Shown here in pieces: positions 1-4,788 of a stretch of 6,755 nucleotides of DNA (positions are counted from its first letter, which is position 1; each line of letters begins with the position of its first letter). Below the pieces are notes generated by a model. It did no database searches, was not told where the DNA came from, and saw only the letters and a program-made list of their open reading frames with translations. The DNA is taken from positions 1 through 6,755 of the forward strand of contig JABJKO010000047.1 in the NCBI GenBank assembly GCA_018660305.1. Reading direction: 5' to 3'. The position numbers and the translations under genes were made by a program. Origin of the DNA: Rhodospirillaceae bacterium (GTDB taxonomy: Bacteria; Pseudomonadota; Alphaproteobacteria; MPNO01; UBA2964).

Positions 1-357
1 ATCGTCAATATCGGCTCGATCTTCGGTCTGCATGCGATTGGCTCGTCCGTCTATGGCGCCTCCAAGGGCGCGGTGCATGTCTTGAGCCAGGATCTGCGCC
101 ACGATCTGAAAGGCACGGGTATCCGTGTCACCGAAGTCTCGCCCGGGCGCACCGCGACGGAAATCTTTGCCACCATGACCGATGATCAGGCCGCGCAAAC
201 CGCCATGGCCGAAGGGTTTGAGATCATAACGGCGGAGGACGTCGCCGAAGCGGTGGTTTGGGCCCTTGACCAGCCCTGGCGGGTGAACGTCAGCCTGATC
301 GAACTGACCGCGACGGAACAAATTCCAGGTGGCGTCGGCATCCACCCCGTAACCTGA
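1..357 (+). CDS. Short-chain dehydrogenase/reductase, YdfG-like (C-terminal part; 5' end off window)
   Basis: This is the last 118 codons of an NAD(P)-dependent oxidoreductase, open in frame from the first base and ending in TGA at 355-357. The visible part begins in the SDR catalytic core. It has an N-I-G-S strand (residues 3-6; S6 is the likely catalytic Ser), then Y-G-A-S-K (Y18 and K22, the Tyr/Lys pair), then S-P-G-R after the next strand, which is the usual P-G turn near the cofactor. The order NIGS, YGASK, GxRVTxxxPG and the tail VNVSLIEL...GGVGIHPV resemble E. coli YdfG, a 3-hydroxy acid (serine/3-hydroxypropionate) dehydrogenase. The Ser-Tyr spacing is one residue shorter than I recall for YdfG. 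The Rossmann nucleotide-binding half lies outside the window, so NADP versus NAD preference and start cannot be judged. It converges on the sulfatase gene with 11 bases between stop codons. Family assignment is firm; the hydroxy-acid substrate is inference. Confidence 0.9.
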   Translation: MVNIGSIFGLHAIGSSVYGASKGAVHVLSQDLRHDLKGTGIRVTEVSPGRTATEIFATMTDDQAAQTAMAEGFEIITAEDVAEAVVWALDQPWRVNVSLIELTATEQIPGGVGIHPVT

Positions 358-368
358 GTGTCGGCAGC

Positions 369-1931
369 TTACGCCAGGCGCCTTGCCCTTGGGCTTTCAT
401 CCATCAGCCCCGCCAGATGATGCGCCAGAGAAAGCGACATTTTCGCCTTCACCGCTTCATGCGCCGAACTGTCCCATAGATTGCGGGTTTCGTCCGGGTC
501 CGTCTCAAGATCATACAATTCGCCCCAATCGTGGCCCTGATAGATCGTCATGCGATAGCGTCCGTCGACCAGCGAGCGGACCCGCGCCGGCGTTTCGAAA
601 CCCAGCCGAGGGCCGCTGTCGTTGTATTCGATCAGCAGTTCGTCCCGCAGCTCGGCCGAGCCGTCCAGGTTGGCCAGGAAGCTCTTACCCTGGTTGCCGG
701 CAAAAATCTCAAGGCCGGCGCGTTCGAGGATGGATGCCGGCAGATCGATGGTGGATGCCAGGGCATCGGTGCGGCGGGGGCTTCTGTCGTCCGGGTCCGA
801 CCAGATGAAGGGAACCCGGGTGATACTGTTGAACGGCAACGCGCCCTTTAGCAGTAAGTTGAAGTCGCCGAGATAGTCGCCATGGTCGGCATTGAAGCAG
901 ACCACGGTGTTGTCATCCAGGCCCCTGTCCCGCAGGCAATCCATGATCCCGCCGACCGCATCGTCGATGCAGGTGATCATCCCGGCGGTCAGGGCCATGA
1001 CCTGGCACAATTCCTCGTCGCTCGCCATCATCGCCGTTTCCGGCGTCATCTGCCCGCCATCGCCGTGCCATTGCTCGTGCAGCCAGCGCATGGGCGGTAT
1101 GGGATTGTGATGCGCCTGGTAGGGCAGGCGCACCTCGAAATCCTCCGGCCGGTACATGTCCCAATAGCGCCCGGGCGGATTGAAGGGGTGATGCGGGTCG
1201 GGAAACGAGACGAAGGCGAAGAACGGCTGTTCCTGATCGCCGCGCGCCGTCAGATAGTCGATGGTACGGTCGCGGACATAGTTGGTCGGATACAGTTCCT
1301 CGGGCACGGGCGTGCGATAGGCCTGCGGGCAGGAATAGTTATGCGGCAGTTGGTTGGCGCTATCCCACAGCTCCTGCCAATTCTCCGCGCGCTCGCGTAA
1401 CCATTGCTCGTAATGGCCGCCGCAGCGGTCGCCGTGCCGGGCGACCATGTCGACATGCTGAAAGCCATAATAGGGCGTATCGAACTGGTAGCGCCCGTCG
1501 GCCTCATACCGTCCGGGATCCTCCTGTCCGTAGTCGCCGCCGGTTTGCCGCCAGGCTTCGTCCAGGACACCCGGATCGTCGGGGACCGGCATCAGGGGCG
1601 CGCGACCGGTGAAGGGCTGCAGATGGCTTTTGCCGATGCTCGCCGTATGGTAGCCGGCCGCCGCCAGCAGATCGACGAAGGTCACGGCCGAAGTGGGCAG
1701 GACGCAGCCGTTGTAGCGCAGGCCATGGACGGTCGGATAGCGGCCAGTCAATAACGAAGCGCGGTTCGGCATGCAGACCGGCGAGGCAACGTAGAAATTA
1801 TCGAACACGGTCCCCTGCCCGGCGATGGCATCGATATGCGGCGTTTTCAGGATAGGATGGCCATAACATCCGAGCCAGTCAGCCCGCTGCTGATCCGTGA
1901 TGAAGAACAGAAAATTCGGTCGATTGGTCAT
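369..1931 (-). CDS. Formylglycine-dependent sulfatase / phosphonate monoester hydrolase family enzyme
   Basis: A 520-residue alkaline-phosphatase-superfamily hydrolase that cleaves sulfate esters or, in close relatives, phosphonate/phosphate mono- and diesters. Visible motifs are: T-D-Q-Q at 12-15 (D13 is the first metal ligand); S-P-V-C-M-P-N-R at 50-57, a C-x-P-x-R site whose C53 would be converted to formylglycine; G-K-S-H-L at 100-104 (K101 and H103 active-site bases); P-H-H-P at 246-249; N-A-D-H-G-D at 347-352 (D349/H350 metal ligands); and L-L-K-G at 360-363 (K362). The C-terminal part has the usual sulfatase pattern L-Y-D-L-x-x-D-P-x-E-x-x-N-L (472-485). The start chosen is the ATG at 1929-1931, which sits just behind a strong purine-rich SD. 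A 17-residue longer form would need a TTG start. No signal peptide is visible, so a cytoplasmic enzyme is likely. It is downstream of the binding-fold gene on the same strand (94-base gap), so probably cotranscribed. Sulfatase versus phosphonate monoester hydrolase cannot be settled from sequence. Confidence 0.92.
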   Translation of the reverse strand: MTNRPNFLFFITDQQRADWLGCYGHPILKTPHIDAIAGQGTVFDNFYVASPVCMPNRASLLTGRYPTVHGLRYNGCVLPTSAVTFVDLLAAAGYHTASIGKSHLQPFTGRAPLMPVPDDPGVLDEAWRQTGGDYGQEDPGRYEADGRYQFDTPYYGFQHVDMVARHGDRCGGHYEQWLRERAENWQELWDSANQLPHNYSCPQAYRTPVPEELYPTNYVRDRTIDYLTARGDQEQPFFAFVSFPDPHHPFNPPGRYWDMYRPEDFEVRLPYQAHHNPIPPMRWLHEQWHGDGGQMTPETAMMASDEELCQVMALTAGMITCIDDAVGGIMDCLRDRGLDDNTVVCFNADHGDYLGDFNLLLKGALPFNSITRVPFIWSDPDDRSPRRTDALASTIDLPASILERAGLEIFAGNQGKSFLANLDGSAELRDELLIEYNDSGPRLGFETPARVRSLVDGRYRMTIYQGHDWGELYDLETDPDETRNLWDSSAHEAVKAKMSLSLAHHLAGLMDESPRARRLA

Positions 1932-1934
1932 GGT

Positions 1935-1943
1935 CCCTCCCCC
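1935..1943 (-). promoter_or_regulatory. Ribosome binding site deciding the sulfatase start
   Basis: On the minus strand GGGGGAGGG is followed by ACC and the ATG at 1929-1931. Spacing is tight (3-4 bases from the last G), but this is the only strong Shine-Dalgarno-like run near the N-terminus. The residues after this ATG (TNRPNFLFFITDQQR) match the point where sulfatases normally begin. This favours the 520-residue product over the TTG-initiated longer one. Confidence 0.6.
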
Positions 1944-2025
1944 ATATCGCGCCACGCTCCCCGGCATTCCATTGTAGGACAACAGAGCGGGAAATCCAGT
2001 TGGTGGCTTGGCCGCGATTAGATAT

Positions 2026-2943
2026 TCACATTGATGGCGGGTCCGCCGCTATCGCCTCATGGGCCAGGCTAATGTCGACGCAGGTTTCAAAGTCCGCACC
2101 GGTTTTGAAAAGCCCGCCGGACAGGCCGCTGGCTTTCAGGCGGTCGAAGCCATCCCTGGGCAGGATCGGGTTCATGCCCCATAGGCCGAGCGCCTTGTAA
2201 CGGGTGATGCAGGCGGCAAGGGTTTCCGCGCGCAGGTCGGGGAAGAAGTCTCCAATTGCGGCGGCAATGGTTGAGTCATCGGTCCCATGCAACCATTTTT
2301 GGGTGCGGTACAAAGCCCGCGTCATCCGCCCCATTTTGTCGCGCTTTGTTTGCAGCGTGTCTCGCAAAGTGCTCAGCGTGGTGTAGCTGGTCGCCCCGCG
2401 GTCGGCGGCGGCATACCAGATATGGCCGGCACCATCGGCGACCAGTTGCTCCACAAAGGGCTGGAAGATCTGAATGACGTCCAGATCGCCCGCCCGCAAG
2501 GTCCTATCGTTTTCCGCCATTGTATTGCCACTCACCCGGTTGACTTGGTCCGGGTCCAATCCAGCCCGGCGCAAATCCTCCTGCAGGCAAAGCCACGGCG
2601 TATTGACCTCGGACACCGTGGCGAATTTTACATCCATCATGTCCGACATCTGGAAATTCGGCCGTGGATCGCGGCCAACGACGAAGAACGGATCCCGGGT
2701 AACGACTTCGCAAAAACTGACGATGCCGCAATCGGGCTGCCCATCATAAGTATTTTGTATACGCATGGGCCCGCCCCAGGTGACGTCGGTGGCGCCGTCA
2801 ATCAACCCGCTCACCGTGGCCTCGGCCCCCGCCGTCACCATTTCCACTTCAACGCCCTCCGCGCCATAGGCGTCAAGCGCATGGGCGGCGTAAAACGGCG
2901 TGTAGAACACGGCACGGAAGGGTTCGAACAGCGTCAGGGCCAT
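2026..2943 (-). CDS. NMT1/THI5-like periplasmic-binding-fold protein without signal peptide (ABC substrate-binding-like)
   Basis: A 305-residue protein with the type-2 periplasmic-binding-protein fold seen in ABC transporter substrate-binding subunits of the NMT1/THI5/SsuA group. Supporting segments are: the N-terminal strand leading to F-Y-T-P-F-Y-A-A-H-A-L (13-23); a lobe-1 loop A-T-D-V-T-W-G-G-P-M-R (51-61), typical of ligand-contact loops; the V-T-R-D-P-F-F-V-V-G crossover strand (81-90); and L-R-A-G-D-L-D-V-I-Q-I-F-Q-P-F (149-163), the characteristic domain-2 motif. The ATG at 2941-2943 has an AAAGGA SD at 2953-2958, 9 bases upstream. From that start the protein opens directly on the first beta strand, with no hydrophobic leader, lipobox or Tat motif. 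The CCCFC cysteine cluster of yeast THI5 is absent. It is the first gene of a leftward unit with the sulfatase, and no permease or ATPase gene lies in the window. It could be a true binding protein missing its leader, a cytoplasmic sensor, or an enzyme on this fold (as 4,5-dihydroxyphthalate decarboxylase, MqnA/MqnD and THI5 are). Fold assignment is solid; function is open. Confidence 0.85.
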   Translation of the reverse strand: MALTLFEPFRAVFYTPFYAAHALDAYGAEGVEVEMVTAGAEATVSGLIDGATDVTWGGPMRIQNTYDGQPDCGIVSFCEVVTRDPFFVVGRDPRPNFQMSDMMDVKFATVSEVNTPWLCLQEDLRRAGLDPDQVNRVSGNTMAENDRTLRAGDLDVIQIFQPFVEQLVADGAGHIWYAAADRGATSYTTLSTLRDTLQTKRDKMGRMTRALYRTQKWLHGTDDSTIAAAIGDFFPDLRAETLAACITRYKALGLWGMNPILPRDGFDRLKASGLSGGLFKTGADFETCVDISLAHEAIAADPPSM

Positions 2944-2952
2944 GGCCTTGGG

Positions 2953-2958
2953 TCCTTT
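2953..2958 (-). promoter_or_regulatory. Ribosome binding site of the binding-fold gene
   Basis: AAAGGA on the minus strand lies 9 bases before the ATG at 2941-2943. It supports initiation at that ATG, which matters because this start excludes any signal peptide. A longer in-frame form with a leader was not found. Confidence 0.5.
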
Positions 2959-3074
2959 GGTTATCGCTACGTTGACGACGACGGCGCGGCAAGATTAACG
3001 GTGATCCTTCGACAGATCCATATGCAGTTGGCGGAGGCCAAATCCTCCCCATACTCCCGGCTTTGACCGCATTA

Positions 3075-3088
3075 TTAGTGAATACTAA
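3075..3088. promoter_or_regulatory. Candidate operator dyad TTAGT-N4-ACTAA
   Basis: A perfect 5+5 inverted repeat around GAAT, in the AT-rich centre of the divergent region. Its right half (TACTAA) recurs at 3124-3129. Size and symmetry would suit a dimeric repressor or activator (GntR- or LysR-like sites are of this kind), but a 5-base arm can arise by chance and no cognate regulator is in the window. Confidence 0.3.
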
Positions 3089-3150
3089 CAAGCAGGGATT
3101 GACCCATTCCAGGCATTCTTTGTTACTAAGGCTGGGCATTACCGACCTTG

Positions 3151-3160
3151 TGCTATAGCA
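3151..3160 (+). promoter_or_regulatory. Candidate extended -10 element for the aminotransferase gene
   Basis: TGCTATAGCA contains TG-N-TATAGC, an extended -10-like hexamer, about 135 bases before the aminotransferase ATG. No good -35 hexamer lies 16-19 bases upstream, so it would depend on the TG extension or an activator. The same ten bases form a perfect palindrome, so it could also be read on the other strand or be part of an operator. Confidence 0.25.
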
Positions 3161-3283
3161 TCAGGGCAATATCGCAACTTTATGATTCTGGCGAGAACGG
3201 CGGTGGGATAGTGCTGCGCGCGCGCCGCTGTCCGGGTCACAGCCGCAATATGCTTCAGCATCGATCAAAATTAACGGAACCGC

Positions 3284-3288
3284 AGGAG
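3284..3288 (+). promoter_or_regulatory. Ribosome binding site of the aminotransferase gene
   Basis: AGGAG followed by five bases (ATAGA) and the ATG at 3294-3296. It is a near-ideal SD and fixes the start. Confidence 0.75.
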
Positions 3289-3293
3289 ATAGA

Positions 3294-4499
3294 ATGCCAC
3301 AAGTGATAAAGGACCTAATGCCGGGCGATTTGGAATTTCAGATGTTCGTTCTGGACGAACTCGCGGACGAGCTTATCGCAAAGGGGTCCGACGTCCTGAA
3401 GCTGACCATAGGGGTTCCTGAACTATTCATGCCCGATGCCGCCCTCGATGGGATGATCGAAAAGCTCAGGGATCCGGATTTTGTCCGGCGCGTTTATCCC
3501 GAGGGACTTCCCGAACTGCGCCAGGCCATCGTGCAATTCTATAATCGGCGATACCAGGCGGACACCGCAGTCGAAAATGTCATCGTCAACACGGGTACAT
3601 CGCCAATTTTTCGAAACATCTTTCAACTTCTGTCGGGTCCGGAATACGAAATCATGATTCCAAGGCCCTACTACGCCCTCTATCTGTATTGCGCGAAGTT
3701 GGCCGGCGCCACGGTCAAGTTCTATGACATCGACATCGACACCAAGCGCGTCGACATGGACTCTTTCCGCCGCAACTTCTCGCCCGAGCGCACATCGCTG
3801 GTGGTCATCAATTCACCCGGCAACCCGGTCGGCAACATTGTCACGCCTGATGAAATGCGCGAGATCTACCAGATCGTCGATCGTCAGGCTTACGTGTTGA
3901 ATGATGAGATTTATAACAACACCATGTTCTACGATGAATTCCACTCGCCCCTGTCGCTCTTCCCCGAACACAAAGATATGACGATTGTCACGAATAGTTT
4001 TTCCAAGGGGTTTCGGATGTATACCAAACGCATTGGTTTCGCGATCCTGCCAACGGATTTGCAGACCAATTTGCGTGTCATTCAACAACACACCCTGCTT
4101 TGCACCGATCCCTGTTATCAATACGGCATGATCGCCGCACTCGCCGACGAGGAAAGCCCCCGGGAACTCACGAGTGTCTATAAGGCGCGCGCCGAATACA
4201 CCACGAAACGCCTGACCGGCACGCGGTGTACGCCAATCGGCGCCGAAGGCGGGTTCTACGCGATGCTGCGTTGCGAAGAGTGGAACAAGGCGATGGGCTT
4301 TGCATCATCCAAGGAGCTCGCCCGGGACATCCTCGAAAAAGCCCATGTTGCCGTCGTCCCGGGTACCGACTTCGGTGTTCCACAAGACCTGCGGCTGGCC
4401 TTTTGCAACGCTCGGTATGAAGAGGGGATTGACCGGTTACATGATTATTTCTCCTCCTCGAACGAGGCTTTCGCGCCGGGGACGGCATCTGCATCCTGA
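3294..4499 (+). CDS. Pyridoxal-phosphate-dependent aminotransferase, class I/II (fold type I)
   Basis: A 401-residue cytoplasmic enzyme transferring amino groups between an amino acid or amine and a 2-oxo acid through PLP. Landmarks in order are: L-T-I-G-V-P-E (37-43), substrate-side glycine loop; Y-P-E-G-L-P-E-L-R (68-76), with Y68 in the position that contacts the partner subunit's PLP phosphate; N-T-G-T-S-P (99-104), phosphate-binding turn; P-R-P-Y-Y (123-127), ring-stacking aromatic; S-P-G-N-P-V-G (174-180), with N177 on the PLP O3'; N-D-E-I-Y (203-207), with D204 on the pyridine N and Y207; S-F-S-K-G-F (235-240), with K238 forming the Schiff base; K-R-I-G-F (245-249), R246 phosphate ligand; and D-L-R-L-A-F (365-370), with R367 the carboxylate-binding Arg. 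All catalytic positions are present. The Gly usual before the R-x-G motif is Lys (K245), and the substrate loop carries V-P-E rather than the common E-P-D. Length is normal for the family. The gene is transcribed away from the binding-fold/sulfatase unit and ends before a repeat-bearing gap. The amino donor cannot be named from sequence. Confidence 0.93.
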   Translation: MPQVIKDLMPGDLEFQMFVLDELADELIAKGSDVLKLTIGVPELFMPDAALDGMIEKLRDPDFVRRVYPEGLPELRQAIVQFYNRRYQADTAVENVIVNTGTSPIFRNIFQLLSGPEYEIMIPRPYYALYLYCAKLAGATVKFYDIDIDTKRVDMDSFRRNFSPERTSLVVINSPGNPVGNIVTPDEMREIYQIVDRQAYVLNDEIYNNTMFYDEFHSPLSLFPEHKDMTIVTNSFSKGFRMYTKRIGFAILPTDLQTNLRVIQQHTLLCTDPCYQYGMIAALADEESPRELTSVYKARAEYTTKRLTGTRCTPIGAEGGFYAMLRCEEWNKAMGFASSKELARDILEKAHVAVVPGTDFGVPQDLRLAFCNARYEEGIDRLHDYFSSSNEAFAPGTASAS

Positions 4500-4607
4500 C
4501 CACTTCCGCTCCTGACATGCCCGATCATGATGCGCCGGTTTCCTTGAGCCCCCCGGACAGATCCCTGACTTCCAGGTGACCGAAGCCATCCCTGTGCGGA
4601 ACTCGGT

Positions 4608-4659
4608 TAGAGCAACCCGCAGTCAATTGGATTCAATTGACTGCGGATAAGTTGCTCTA
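4608..4659. repeat. Palindromic repeat unit 1 (REP-like hairpin)
   Basis: Outer arms TAGAGCAAC (4608-4616) and GTTGCTCTA (4651-4659) are perfect 9-base complements. Inside them CCGCAGTCAATTG (4617-4629) and CAATTGACTGCGG (4634-4646) form a perfect 13-base stem around a GATT loop, with only an ATAA bulge (4647-4650) on the right side. That is 22 base pairs in 52 bases. The absence of a T-run directly after the stem makes an intrinsic terminator unlikely as its main role, though it could still halt or protect transcripts of the aminotransferase gene. It resembles the dispersed palindromes of alphaproteobacteria (REP/RIME type); that it is dispersed is inferred. Confidence 0.8.
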
Positions 4660-4671
4660 TCTTAAAGGTTT

Positions 4672-4712
4672 TAGCGCATGGCTGCGCGTTCAATTGAACG
4701 CGACATGCGCTA
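4672..4712. repeat. Palindromic repeat unit 2 (REP-like hairpin)
   Basis: Outer arms TAGCGCATG (4672-4680) and CATGCGCTA (4704-4712) are perfect 9-base complements enclosing the 18-base perfect palindrome CGCGTTCAATTGAACGCG (4685-4702), with small unpaired GCTG and A between. It begins 12 bases after unit 1 ends. Both units open with TAG(A/C)GCA and close with TGC(T/G)CTA, both have 9-base outer arms, and both have CAATTG at the core, so they look like members of one family. Confidence 0.8.
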
Positions 4713-4774
4713 GTGTCCCGGTAGGGTATTACGAAATCTGGTTTAACAGCCTATGCTTTCGCAAGGACAATATC

Positions 4775-4784
4775 GGGAGCAGGG
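4775..4784 (+). promoter_or_regulatory. Ribosome binding site deciding the amidohydrolase start
   Basis: GGGAG (4775-4779, 9 bases before the ATG) and AGGG (4781-4784, 4 bases before) precede the ATG at 4789-4791. The upstream in-frame ATG at 4753-4755 has no SD and would add 12 residues unlike an amidohydrolase N-terminus. The shorter form is preferred. Confidence 0.6.
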
Positions 4785-4788
4785 TTTG

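Larger units (their letters stand above)
2944..3293. promoter_or_regulatory. Divergent intergenic region with candidate operator and promoters
   Basis: 350 bases without a credible gene separate the leftward binding-fold/sulfatase unit from the rightward aminotransferase, so promoters for both should lie here. Visible are: a dyad TTAGT-N4-ACTAA (3075-3088); a partial repeat of its right half, TACTAA at 3083-3088 and again at 3124-3129, 41 bases apart and each followed within a few bases by a G-rich CAGGG/CTGGG; TTGACC boxes at 3063-3068 and 3099-3104 that could be -35 elements, though each has only a poor -10 match at 17-base spacing; and an extended -10-like palindrome TGCTATAGCA (3151-3160). 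The 3070-3130 stretch is clearly more AT-rich than the flanking genes. A weak GGAGG-N6-CCTCC hairpin lies at 3033-3048. No regulator gene is adjacent, so the binding protein is unknown. Confidence 0.5.
4500..4788. other. Non-coding gap carrying the palindrome doublet
   Basis: 289 bases between the aminotransferase stop and the amidohydrolase start. The first ~105 bases show no structure I can support. 4608-4712 is filled by two palindromes listed separately. The last ~75 bases must hold the start signals of the amidohydrolase, unless transcription reads through from upstream. I find no convincing -35/-10 pair there. No credible small gene is visible. Confidence 0.6.

Noticed and set aside
882..1400. 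Rightward open frame of 172 codons opposite the sulfatase gene
   Set aside because: The sulfatase frame carries every family motif across this span. The antisense product shows no domain and no SD was convincing.
1929..1982. Longer sulfatase N-terminus starting at TTG (1980-1982)
   Set aside because: The TTG start lacks a convincing SD, and the extra 17 residues are not a signal peptide. The ATG at 1929-1931 has a strong SD and matches the usual family start.
2287..3066. Long rightward open frame (259 codons) antisense to the binding-fold gene
   Set aside because: It lies opposite a gene with clear family motifs and a good SD. Its product is rich in Arg/His/Pro with no recognisable domain, as expected for a shadow frame in GC-rich DNA.
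2873..3139. Leftward open frame of 88 codons overlapping the start of the binding-fold gene and the divergent spacer
   Set aside because: It overlaps a real gene in another frame, its C-terminal half is Arg/Pro-rich out-of-frame sequence, and it would occupy the promoter region.
3131..3153. Sigma-54 promoter (GG...GC) upstream of the aminotransferase
   Set aside because: The GG near 3135 and the GC at 3152-3153 are separated by 15 bases, not the required 10, and the surrounding consensus is poor.
4608..4671. Rho-independent terminator for the aminotransferase gene
   Set aside because: The stem is strong, but the bases after it (TCTTAAAGGTTT) are not a T-tract adjoining the hairpin, and a second related palindrome follows. 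A repeat element explains it better, though transcript-end effects remain possible.
4753..4788. Upstream ATG of the amidohydrolase (12 extra residues)
   Set aside because: There is no SD before 4753, while the ATG at 4789 has GGGAG and AGGG just upstream and begins at the normal family N-terminus.
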